A stretch of 5,408 nt of DNA from positions 1 through 5,408 of the forward strand of contig CAJTQE010000068.1 of the NCBI GenBank assembly GCA_910578655.1, read 5' to 3'. Every line of letters begins with the position of its first letter. Position 1 is the stretch's first letter. A model generated the notes under the pieces. The model ran no database searches. It saw only the letters and a list, made by a program, of their open reading frames with translations, and was not told where the DNA came from. Below are positions 1-5,395 of this stretch, piece by piece. The translations under genes were made by a program, and so were the position numbers. This DNA comes from an uncultured Christensenella sp. (GTDB taxonomy: Bacteria; Bacillota; Clostridia; Christensenellales; Borkfalkiaceae).

Positions 1-31
1 GCAAATATATGCGAGCCGCCGACAGCAAAAT

Positions 32-274
32 TTATTCGGTTTTAAGTAGTAAACCGACCGCCTGAATTACCGGAACCGCCCTTTCTGTATTTAAAACCGG
101 AATACCCGAAATCTTTTAAAACAATACGGTATGCACTATCCAACATGCAGCGCCCAGAGAAAACAGTCCCGACGCCACGCCAGCGTTTCCGATAAAAATT
201 GCCATAACGGCACCTGCAATCAAACTTACGGGAATTTCTCCGGTTAGTATCGACGACTTAATTAACGGAAATAT
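32..274 (-). pseudogene. Probable remnant of a small membrane-protein gene, with one in-frame stop
   Basis: Read leftward from 274, the frame stays open to a TAA at 118-116 and continues in the same frame to a second TAA at 34-32. The first part contains GEIPVSLIAGAVMAIF and a Gly/Ala-rich stretch ending in ACWIVHTVLF, strongly hydrophobic like a membrane segment. Its codons favour purines in the first position, as real genes do. The part after the stop (ISGIPVLNTERAVPVIQ and on) also reads as protein-like. No start codon with a ribosome binding site heads the whole frame, and its upstream end runs into the aminotransferase terminator, so the 5' part of any gene is missing. I do not recognise the family. 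The alternative is a 29-codon gene inside it, listed separately. An open frame of this size could also arise by chance. Confidence 0.35.
116..205 (-). CDS. Possible 29-residue single-span membrane peptide
   Basis: An ATG at 205-203 is preceded by GCAGGTG with a 5-nt gap, a fair Shine-Dalgarno. It opens a 29-codon frame (starting MAIFIGNAGVASG, ending WIVHTVLF) closed by TAA at 118-116. The peptide is almost wholly hydrophobic, carries no acidic or Lys/Arg residues, and is long enough to span a membrane once. I see no clear promoter of its own; it lies about 90 nt past the aminotransferase terminator on the same strand. It may instead be part of a longer decayed frame, because protein-like sequence continues both before the ATG and after the stop. 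No function can be assigned. Confidence 0.2.
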   Translation of the reverse strand: MAIFIGNAGVASGLFSLGAACWIVHTVLF

Positions 275-294
275 TTAAGTCCGTTTTACAAAAG

Positions 295-325
295 CCCTGC
301 GGCAGGTAGTTAACCTGCCGCAGGG
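295..325 (-). terminator. Rho-independent terminator of the aminotransferase gene
   Basis: A perfect 13-bp GC-rich stem (CCCTGCGGCAGGT paired with ACCTGCCGCAGGG) closes a 5-nt loop. Read leftward it starts 4 nt after the aminotransferase stop codon and is followed by CTTTTGT, a short U tract. The long stem should make it efficient. In the plus direction the tail (TGTTCTATATT) is only mildly T-rich, so it is mainly a minus-strand terminator. Confidence 0.85.
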
Positions 326-329
326 TGTT

Positions 330-1505
330 CTATATTAAATTATAGCTGATTGCCAATTTTTTAAATGCGGGTAACGAGCGTTCTATCATATCCGGGGAAA
401 CGCAGTATGAAAGACGAACGTAGCCGTTACAGCCGAAACTGTCGCCCTCTACCAATAAAATTTCGAATTGTTTTGCCCTTTCGGCAAACTCTTTCGCATT
501 GCCCGAAGGAGCTTTCAAAAAGATATAGAACGCGCCGCAAGGCTTTGCAAATGCGAAACCGAACTTGGTAAGCTTTTCAATTAACCTGTCGCGGTTGGCT
601 CTGTAAACCGATAAATCCGAAGTCGCGCCCTGACAGGTTGCAATAAGCTTTTGAAAGAGTGACGGCGCGCACACAAACCCCAGCGCCCTGCCCGCGCCCA
701 GAACAGCCGAATAAATTTCCCCGAAGTCGGGCGCGCGGTTATTGACGGCTATATAGCCTATCCTCTCGCCCGGCAGCGACAGAGATTTACTGTAAGAATA
801 ACAAACTATGCTTTTATCGTAATAGTTCATTATAAACGGTATTTTCGTATCTTCAAAGATAAGTTCGCGGTACGGCTCGTCGGAAATTATATATATCGGC
901 AAACCGCTTTTATTAATTATGGAAACTATCTCTTTAATAGTTTGTTCGCCGTAAATAACTCCGCTTGGATTGTTCGGCGAATTGATTATTACGGCTTTCG
1001 TTTTCGGAGAAAGCTTTGCCTTGAAGTCTTGAAGGTCGGGCTGAAAATTCCCGTCGCAATTTACGGCTATTAGGCTGCCGCCTGCGTGACCGCAAAAAAC
1101 TTTGTATTCGGGGAAATACGGAACAAAAGCAATTACTTCGTCGCCCGCGTTTAAAAGCGCGTTTAAAGTTACTGTCAGCGAAGCCGACGCGCCGCAGGTC
1201 ATATAAATGCAGTCGGCATTTAATTCGGTTGAAAATTTTGCATTGAGTTGGTTTGCAACCGCACTGCGCGCGGAATAATCGCCCTGCGCCGAAGTATAGC
1301 CGTGAAGTTCGACAGGGTCGGTATTTTCGATTAAGTCGATAAGTGTTTTTTTGACGTCATCGGGCGTGGGAACGCTTGGATTGCCGATAGAAAAATCGAA
1401 AACGTTGTCCGCCCCTATCTCCGCTTTGCGCTGTTTGCCGTATTCAAAAAGTTCGCGTATGGAGGAGCGGACTTTTCCTAACTTTACGTTTGTTTGGTTA
1501 AGCAT
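330..1505 (-). CDS. Class I/II PLP-dependent aminotransferase (aspartate aminotransferase-like)
   Basis: A 391-residue fold-type I aminotransferase, the usual length for the AspB/AspC-like group. It would be a cytoplasmic enzyme moving an amino group from an amino acid to a 2-oxo acid through a pyridoxal phosphate Schiff base. Visible landmarks are GNP at 41-43, the substrate-site Tyr70 in HGYTSAQG, the cofactor-binding SPNNPSG at 176-182 (Asn179), DEPY at 209-212 (Asp209 for the pyridine nitrogen, Tyr212), the Schiff-base Lys240 in SYSKS, the phosphate-binding Arg248 in PGERIGY, and Arg364 in VRLSY for the substrate carboxylate. All catalytic residues are present, so it should be active; the preferred amino acid cannot be told. 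The ATG at 1505 is the only plausible start, since the next Met is residue 102, yet it lacks a ribosome binding site and sits at the predicted transcription start. It is transcribed alone. Confidence 0.93.
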   Translation of the reverse strand: MLNQTNVKLGKVRSSIRELFEYGKQRKAEIGADNVFDFSIGNPSVPTPDDVKKTLIDLIENTDPVELHGYTSAQGDYSARSAVANQLNAKFSTELNADCIYMTCGASASLTVTLNALLNAGDEVIAFVPYFPEYKVFCGHAGGSLIAVNCDGNFQPDLQDFKAKLSPKTKAVIINSPNNPSGVIYGEQTIKEIVSIINKSGLPIYIISDEPYRELIFEDTKIPFIMNYYDKSIVCYSYSKSLSLPGERIGYIAVNNRAPDFGEIYSAVLGAGRALGFVCAPSLFQKLIATCQGATSDLSVYRANRDRLIEKLTKFGFAFAKPCGAFYIFLKAPSGNAKEFAERAKQFEILLVEGDSFGCNGYVRLSYCVSPDMIERSLPAFKKLAISYNLI

Positions 1506-1511
1506 AAAATT

Positions 1512-1540
1512 ATTTTATCAAAACCGCGCCGAAAAGTCAA
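1512..1540 (-). promoter_or_regulatory. Sigma-A type promoter of the aminotransferase gene
   Basis: Reading leftward, the -35 box is TTGACT (1540-1535). A 17-nt spacer follows, ending in TGA, an extended -10 TGn motif. The -10 box is TAAAAT (1517-1512). Both hexamers match the consensus at 5 of 6 positions. The usual 6-nt gap after the -10 box puts +1 at about 1505, the A of the start codon. The TGA stop of the upstream regulator fragment lies inside the -35 box. Confidence 0.75.
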
Positions 1541-1686
1541 TTGTTAAATATGCGGCGGACGCAATTTTTGCGTCCGCTATGCACCGTTCGATTATCTTCG
1601 GTATCGTTATCCGCAACGCACGGAATTTCGTTAGCGTCAATATCCAAAACCGCGCAAAGTTTTGCAAAGGTATCAAGCGCAAGCAT
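1537..1686 (-). pseudogene. C-terminal fragment of an XRE-family helix-turn-helix regulator
   Basis: A 49-codon frame opens with ATG at 1686-1684 and ends with TGA at 1539-1537. Its start includes LDTFAKLCAVLDIDANEI, which resembles the last helices of Cro/C1-type (XRE) DNA-binding domains, where a motif like 'tLaKla.vLdvs.dEl' follows the recognition helix. The rest (IPCVADNDTEDNR and a basic tail) has no recognisable domain. The DNA-recognition helix is missing: the same frame upstream meets TAA at 1689-1687 and TAG further back. The ATG has no Shine-Dalgarno. I read it as the 3' remnant of a regulator gene whose 5' half was deleted or frameshifted. The family call rests on remembered family patterns, not a search; a chance frame is possible. 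Confidence 0.45.
1555..1577. repeat. Perfect inverted repeat (10-bp stem, 3-nt loop)
   Basis: GCGGACGCAA and TTGCGTCCGC flank a TTT loop, forming a very stable hairpin. It lies 15 bp upstream of the aminotransferase -35 box and within the end of the regulator fragment. Neither side has a run of T directly after the stem, so it is not a standard terminator. It could be the decayed terminator of the old regulator gene, insulating the aminotransferase promoter from leftward read-through, or a protein-binding site. Confidence 0.6.
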
Positions 1687-1693
1687 TTATTGC

Positions 1694-1722
1694 TTGACTT
1701 GCATCTAATGGATGCATACAAC
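1694..1722 (+). promoter_or_regulatory. Orphan plus-strand promoter with a palindrome filling its spacer
   Basis: The -35 box TTGACT (1694-1699) and a weaker -10 box TACAAC (1717-1722, 4 of 6 consensus) are 17 nt apart. The spacer is exactly an inverted repeat, TGCATC-TAATG-GATGCA (1700-1716). A dyad between -35 and -10 is the layout of an operator for a repressor or a MerR-type activator, though MerR promoters usually have longer spacers of 19-20 nt. A second small dyad (CAAGCA 1680-1685 with TGCTTG 1691-1696) overlaps the -35 box. What it drives today is only a six-codon frame. Confidence 0.4.
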
Positions 1723-1738
1723 AAAATCAATTATTTTC

Positions 1739-1771
1739 AGAGGTGAAAAAATGGTATCAGGCTCGCTTTGA
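1739..1771 (+). other. Shine-Dalgarno plus six-codon ORF: leader peptide or start of a lost gene
   Basis: AGAGGTG (1739-1745) stands 5 nt before an ATG at 1751, an ideal initiation site, but the frame encodes only MVSGSL before TGA at 1769-1771. A GTG at 1743 in another frame would give 13 codons (MKKWYQARFESFR) but overlaps the ribosome binding site. The site lies downstream of an orphan promoter and before the hairpin at 1797-1826, so promoter, start site and terminator form a mini-unit of roughly 100 nt. It is most simply the surviving head of a deleted gene; a leader peptide or a small RNA are alternatives. Confidence 0.3.
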
Positions 1772-1796
1772 AAGCTTTCGGTAAAGATTAAAATGC

Positions 1797-1826
1797 GGAC
1801 GAACGTACTTTTACGACCGTTCGTCC
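1797..1826 (-). terminator. Terminator of the spoIIA operon
   Basis: A perfect 9-bp stem, GGACGAACG (1797-1805) with CGTTCGTCC (1818-1826), closes a 12-nt loop. Leftward, it begins 1 nt after the sigF stop codon and is followed by GCATTTTAATCTTT, a T-rich tail. Rightward it is followed by TTTA, so it could also weakly end the plus-strand mini-transcript. Confidence 0.7.
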
Positions 1827-1827
1827 T

Positions 1828-2553
1828 TTAACCCGTTAAATCTTTACGGAAAGTTTCTATAATTTTATTCTCTATACGCGATACCTGAACCTGCGACACG
1901 CCCAGCATTGTCGCAACCTCGCTTTGCGTCATATCCCTGAAATACCTTAGTATTATCACCTTACGCTCGCGCTCGGGCAAGCCGTCTATCGCGGACTTTA
2001 ATTGAAGGTTTTCAACTATATCCTCCTGCCTGTCCTCGACGGGCAGTTTTTCCAAAATCTCCTGCGTTTTTTTGTCCTTATACTCGCCCTGCGCGTAAAT
2101 CGATACCGGCATATGCGTAGAACCCATTGTAAACACTACTTCGCTTTCCGGTATTTGAAATTCTTCCGAAATAACTTTAACCGTAGGCTGAGCGCCGTGC
2201 ACAACCGAATATTCTTCGATAAAGATATTTATTCGCTTTGCAAGCCCCTTTATCGCACGGGAAACTTTTATGCTTCCGTCGTCGCGCATAAAGCGTTTTA
2301 TCTCGCCTGCTATCATAGGCACGGCGTAGGTTGAAAAACGCACGCCGAAACTTTCGTCAAAGCCGGTTACGGCTTTAAGAAGCCCCATACTTGCAAGCTG
2401 ATACAAGTCGTCGTATTCCACGCCCTTGCCGAGGTATCTTCTTACTATGCTCTTTATTAAGTTGTTGTTTTCCAGAATAAGCGTTTCTTTGGCATCGCCG
2501 TCGCCTTCTTTTGCCTTTCGTATTAGTAAATTCGTCTGTTCGACGTCAAGCAT
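1828..2553 (-). CDS. sigF: RNA polymerase sporulation sigma factor F
   Basis: A 241-residue sigma-70 family protein, close to the 255 residues of Bacillus subtilis sigma-F. It directs RNA polymerase to the first forespore-specific genes after asymmetric division. Region 2 lies at about 26-99, with YDDLYQLASMGLLKA (47-61) and RFSTYAVPMIAGEIKRF (72-88) followed by MRDDG, closely matching sigma-F/sigma-G proteins. Region 3 is about 100-150. Region 4 is about 183-237, with the promoter-reading helix-turn-helix TQSEVATMLGVSQVQVSRIE (209-228). Sigma-G is very similar, but the two upstream partner genes identify this copy as sigma-F. The ATG lies 1 nt after the spoIIAB stop (TAAAATG), with only a weak GGAAG ribosome site inside spoIIAB, so translation is probably coupled. 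It is the last gene of its operon. Confidence 0.95.
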   Translation of the reverse strand: MLDVEQTNLLIRKAKEGDGDAKETLILENNNLIKSIVRRYLGKGVEYDDLYQLASMGLLKAVTGFDESFGVRFSTYAVPMIAGEIKRFMRDDGSIKVSRAIKGLAKRINIFIEEYSVVHGAQPTVKVISEEFQIPESEVVFTMGSTHMPVSIYAQGEYKDKKTQEILEKLPVEDRQEDIVENLQLKSAIDGLPERERKVIILRYFRDMTQSEVATMLGVSQVQVSRIENKIIETFRKDLTG

Positions 2554-2554
2554 T

Positions 2555-2986
2555 TTACGCTACTTCCGCTTCAAACTTTTTCGACATATAGACAACCGTA
2601 CCTTCGCCCTTTTTGGAATTTACCGAAAATTCGTCCATAAAAGTCTGCATTATGGTAAACCCCATACCGGAGCGCTCGTCGGAAGGCAGCGTTGTAAAAA
2701 AGGGCTGTACGGCTTCTTCGACGTCGGGTATGCCCTTGCCCTCATCGCTTACCTTTATATGTAGAACGTTGTCCTCTATTTCACACTCTACGGTAACAAT
2801 TCCCTTCTCTTCACGGTAGGCGTGAACGGTACAGTTAGTAACCGCCTCCGATACGGCGGTTTTTACGTCGGAAAGCGCGGAAAGCGACGGATTGAGTTCA
2901 AGACAGAACGCAGCAACCGCATCGCGCGCAAAAGCCTGATTTTGAGGAAGTGAATAAAATTGAAGCTTTAAATAGTTTTTTGACAT
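2555..2986 (-). CDS. spoIIAB: Anti-sigma F factor and serine kinase SpoIIAB
   Basis: A 143-residue GHKL-fold ATPase (146 in Bacillus subtilis). It holds sigma-F inactive in the predivisional cell and mother cell, and phosphorylates SpoIIAA on a serine. The N box is SEAVTNCTVHAY (46-57), with catalytic Glu47 and magnesium-binding Asn51. The G1 box is DEGKGIPD (81-88), with Asp81 for adenine. The ATP lid QPFFTTLPSDERSGMGF (94-110) includes the G2 glycines and is nearly as in known SpoIIAB proteins. All motifs are intact. The start codon lies 2 nt after the spoIIAA stop, with a purine-rich AAGGCGG upstream inside that gene, and the stop is 1 nt before sigF. This tight packing fits the need for matched amounts of the three proteins. 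Confidence 0.96.
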   Translation of the reverse strand: MSKNYLKLQFYSLPQNQAFARDAVAAFCLELNPSLSALSDVKTAVSEAVTNCTVHAYREEKGIVTVECEIEDNVLHIKVSDEGKGIPDVEEAVQPFFTTLPSDERSGMGFTIMQTFMDEFSVNSKKGEGTVVYMSKKFEAEVA

Positions 2987-2988
2987 AA

Positions 2989-3300
2989 TTATTCCGCCTT
3001 AGGTATTAAAGAATAAATTCCGCTTAAATTCAGTATTTTATCTGCGGCGAAGTTCGGCTGTTCTATCAAAAGCGGAATTGACAGCTTTGCCGCTTTTTTA
3101 TACCTGCCTATGAGAAAGCCTATTCCCGTCGAATCCATAAACGCAACCGACGAAAGGTTTATTATTATTTTTCTTACGCTCGCGTTTTCTTCGATAAGTT
3201 TATCGCACTTTGCGCGCGCAGGTGCGGCGGAACATTCGTCCATTTCGCCCGACAGATTTATGTACAGTATTTTATCGCGCAAATATCCCGTAACAGTCAT
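2989..3300 (-). CDS. spoIIAA: Anti-sigma F factor antagonist SpoIIAA
   Basis: A 103-residue single STAS domain protein. Unphosphorylated, it binds SpoIIAB and frees sigma-F; SpoIIAB inactivates it by phosphorylation and the phosphatase SpoIIE, not in this window, reactivates it. The phosphorylation site is Ser57 in FMDSTGIGFLIGRYK (54-68), equivalent to Ser58 in Bacillus subtilis. The early LSGEMDECSAA (16-26) corresponds to the conserved 'tGElD..ta' strand-helix turn. It is about 14 residues shorter than the Bacillus protein, mainly at the C-terminal end after LSGIYSLIPKAE. This is the first gene of the operon, with a strong GGGAGG ribosome site 6 nt before the ATG. Its promoter is not obvious: no clear sigma-H consensus is visible upstream. 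Confidence 0.95.
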   Translation of the reverse strand: MTVTGYLRDKILYINLSGEMDECSAAPARAKCDKLIEENASVRKIIINLSSVAFMDSTGIGFLIGRYKKAAKLSIPLLIEQPNFAADKILNLSGIYSLIPKAE

Positions 3301-3306
3301 ATCCTA

Positions 3307-3312
3307 CCTCCC
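3307..3312 (-). promoter_or_regulatory. Ribosome binding site of spoIIAA
   Basis: GGGAGG on the minus strand, 6 nt before the ATG at 3300. It fixes the start and is far stronger than the weak sites before spoIIAB and sigF, which agrees with translational coupling down the operon. Confidence 0.85.
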
Positions 3313-3367
3313 GTCTTAATCGGCTAAAAAAATATTACTAAAATAAGAGCGGTATATTTTAAAAAAT

Positions 3368-3398
3368 TTACACGAAAAATGAAATATTTTGGCGAAAA
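3368..3398. promoter_or_regulatory. Candidate Spo0A boxes in the divergent intergenic region
   Basis: TGGCGAA at 3390-3396 (plus strand) matches the Spo0A box TGNCGAA fully. A weaker ACACGAA (5 of 7), starting at 3370, lies exactly 20 bp, about two helical turns, away in the same orientation; the shared part reads CGAAAA. They lie 70-96 bp upstream of the spoIIAA start, where Spo0A-P could act on the operon as it does in Bacillus subtilis. They are also 20-45 bp upstream of the -35 box of the rightward gene. A third partial match, TGTCGTT (3425-3431), falls between the -35 and -10 boxes of that gene. A seven-base motif with one free position is common in AT-rich DNA, so this is suggestive only. 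Confidence 0.4.
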
Positions 3399-3416
3399 TA
3401 TATTTATCGCGCTTGG

Positions 3417-3445
3417 TTGCTTTTTGTCGTTTTAAGTAGTATAAT
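3417..3445 (+). promoter_or_regulatory. Sigma-A promoter of the metalloprotease lipoprotein gene
   Basis: A perfect -10 box TATAAT (3440-3445) lies 17 nt after a weaker -35 box TTGCTT (3417-3422). The predicted start of transcription, near 3452, gives a leader of under 20 nt, just enough for the ribosome site GAGAGG (3459-3464), 5 nt before the ATG at 3470. The housekeeping form suggests expression in growing cells unless a regulator blocks it. Confidence 0.75.
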
Positions 3446-3469
3446 ATATAAAAACTTTGAGAGGCATTT

Positions 3470-5395
3470 ATGAAAAAGTTTAAATGTTTGGCAATAGTAC
3501 TTGCTTTTTGCACAATGGCCGCAGGACTTTCCGCATGTTTCGGCTTCTTACCGAAAAATGCAGACCTTTCGGCAATGTTTGCAAAATACGCCGACCGCTC
3601 AGACTGGAATTTTGCCGTTGAACTCGAACTCATAAGCGAAGGGAATTTATACACGGAATATTATGAGTATCTCGGCGAAAACGTTTCACAAACTTACGAA
3701 AGCAAAACCGATTATTACAGTTTAGGAGAACCCCTTTACTATTACTATATGGATAACGGCGACGGTTCCTATTCCAAATACGACGAAAACACGAATGAGT
3801 TCGAAGAGGCGTTTTCTTACGCCAACATAGTAAATTTGGATATCATAGGTCAACATTCGTTTAAAGAGGACGGCGGAGTTTACAAGGCAAACGACCCCGT
3901 ATCCACGGGTAACGACGTTATAGGCGTTTATACGGGTCATACCTGGAATGCCGTTAATCTTTACATAGAACAAGACACGATAGTCAAGATTATCGCTACA
4001 ATGGACGACGGATATATTTTCAGATTTGGATTTTCAAAATACGGCTCTGTCAACTTCACACTCCCCACGCCCGGTACCCCCGTTCCGAAGGAAGTTATGG
4101 AAAAGCAGAACTACGACCCGTATACCTTCGACAGCAATAATTTGCAGGACAAAAGGCTTGCTTACGAAGGCGCAATAGGATTACCCTCTACCGGAAATAT
4201 CAACGCGCTTGTCATTCCGGTTCAGTTCAAGGGCGACCTCATTACCCAAAACGATTTAAAAAAGCTTGATACCGCTTTCAACGGAACTGAAGAAGCTACG
4301 GGTTGGGAAAGCGTTAAAACTTACTATCAAAAAGCTTCTTACGGAAAGCTTAATTTATCGTTCGACATTCAGCCCGTATATCAGGCAAAAAGCACGGCAA
4401 ATTATTACGAAACTTTTAAAGAAATTTATTATGAGGGCGATGAAGCGTTTAAAAAGACCGGAGAAGAACTCATTTTGGAAGAGGCCCTCAGCTATTATGA
4501 AAGCAGACTTGACTTGACCAAATACGACTCTAACGGCGATAACGCGATAGACGCGGTTTATCTCATTTACTCAGCCCCCGTCGATTACGATGCGGATTCA
4601 TTTTATTGGGCGTACGTAACCTGGTATTACCAACAAAAACAATGGGACGGAAAAGACGCGTTTTTCTATCTGTTTGCAGGCATTGATTTTATGGACGAAG
4701 ACGTTGGAAGCAACGGTATGAAAGTCAACGCCTCCACCTATATTCACGAAACGGGTCATCTTTTAGGGCTTGACGATTACTACGACTACGATACAAAAAA
4801 CGGTTGCAACGAGGGACTCGGCGGCGCGGATATGATGGACTATACCGTAGGCGACCATAACGTTTATTCGAAAATTATGCTCGGTTGGTTAAAGCCTGAA
4901 ATAGTTACCACAACTTCTACGTTTACGATAGGCAATACGCAGGAAATAAAAACGTTGCTTATTCCGCTTAACTTCGATAACTCATATTTCTGCGAATACC
5001 TGCTTGTAGACCTGTATACCAACGACGGACTTAACGAAAAACATTCGCAGATGCCGGATACCGTTCTTTACGACGGAGCGCAGTACGGCGTCAGAATTTA
5101 CCACGTCTCTTCATCCGTTAACAACCCGTTCAGCGACAAATACGGTTCTTTTACGGACAATAACAACTCGCTTACGAAAATACCGCTTTTAAAGCTTGTG
5201 GAAGCCGACGGCGAAAAGAGATTTGCAAGCACGGGCGGCAACGCTTCGGCAAGCGATTTATGGACGACGGGCGATAGACTGAGTTCGGTATTCCCCGAAT
5301 ACACACGCCACGACAGAAAACTTTTAAACTTTGATATTTCTATCGGCGGTGTAACGCAGTCAAGCGCAATCATTACCGTAACTTTTAAAAATTAA
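3470..5395 (+). CDS. M6-type zinc metalloprotease lipoprotein
   Basis: A 641-residue exported protein. A type II signal peptide (MKK, then a hydrophobic core) ends in the lipobox LSAC (20-23), so Cys23 should be lipid-anchored to the outer face of the membrane. Residues about 35-200 form a Tyr- and acid-rich, probably beta-rich domain I do not recognise. From about 240 the sequence follows the M6 (immune inhibitor A-like) peptidase pattern: SVKTYYQKASYGKLNLS (281-297); DSNGDNAID (353-361), a likely calcium loop; the zinc site HETGHLLGLDDYYDY (426-440) with ligands His426, His430 and probably Asp436 and catalytic Glu427; then MMDYTVGDHN (455-464) and KIMLGWLKP (468-476). Residues about 485-641 are a beta-rich tail. 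The catalytic residues are intact, so it should be active; its substrate is unknown. The start is fixed by GAGAGG 5 nt upstream and by the signal peptide. It is divergent from spoIIA. Confidence 0.88.
   Translation: MKKFKCLAIVLAFCTMAAGLSACFGFLPKNADLSAMFAKYADRSDWNFAVELELISEGNLYTEYYEYLGENVSQTYESKTDYYSLGEPLYYYYMDNGDGSYSKYDENTNEFEEAFSYANIVNLDIIGQHSFKEDGGVYKANDPVSTGNDVIGVYTGHTWNAVNLYIEQDTIVKIIATMDDGYIFRFGFSKYGSVNFTLPTPGTPVPKEVMEKQNYDPYTFDSNNLQDKRLAYEGAIGLPSTGNINALVIPVQFKGDLITQNDLKKLDTAFNGTEEATGWESVKTYYQKASYGKLNLSFDIQPVYQAKSTANYYETFKEIYYEGDEAFKKTGEELILEEALSYYESRLDLTKYDSNGDNAIDAVYLIYSAPVDYDADSFYWAYVTWYYQQKQWDGKDAFFYLFAGIDFMDEDVGSNGMKVNASTYIHETGHLLGLDDYYDYDTKNGCNEGLGGADMMDYTVGDHNVYSKIMLGWLKPEIVTTTSTFTIGNTQEIKTLLIPLNFDNSYFCEYLLVDLYTNDGLNEKHSQMPDTVLYDGAQYGVRIYHVSSSVNNPFSDKYGSFTDNNNSLTKIPLLKLVEADGEKRFASTGGNASASDLWTTGDRLSSVFPEYTRHDRKLLNFDISIGGVTQSSAIITVTFKN

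Noticed and set aside
37..56. Small inverted repeat CGGTTT/AAACCG as a terminator
   Set aside because: Only a 6-bp stem with an 8-nt loop and no clean U tract; too weak to call.
1518..1730. 70-codon minus-strand open frame starting at a TTG
   Set aside because: No Shine-Dalgarno before the TTG and no domain pattern. It overlaps, in a different frame, the regulator fragment, which shows a recognisable protein pattern.
1351..1746. 131-codon plus-strand open frame
   Set aside because: It lies largely antisense to the aminotransferase start, has no ribosome site or recognisable motif, and its tail runs over the gap containing the palindrome and ribosome site of another frame.
3301..3390. Sigma-H promoter for the spoIIA operon
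   Set aside because: Expected from Bacillus subtilis, but I could find no AGGA plus GAAT pair on the minus strand here, so I do not call one. A divergent or spoIIG-like promoter may be used instead.
3396..3405. Perfect palindrome AAATATATTT within GCGA...ATCGC
   Set aside because: Short AT-only palindromes are expected in such DNA; the outer arms are offset by one base, so I do not claim a separate operator.
3429..3441. 13-nt sequence GTTTTAAGTAGTA also present at 39-51
   Set aside because: A 13-base match between AT-rich stretches in a window this size can easily arise by chance, and the two copies have different surroundings.
3316..3654. 112-codon minus-strand open frame upstream of spoIIAA
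   Set aside because: Over half is antisense to the lipoprotein signal peptide region, with low-complexity Lys/Phe/Tyr content from AT-rich DNA and no ribosome site.
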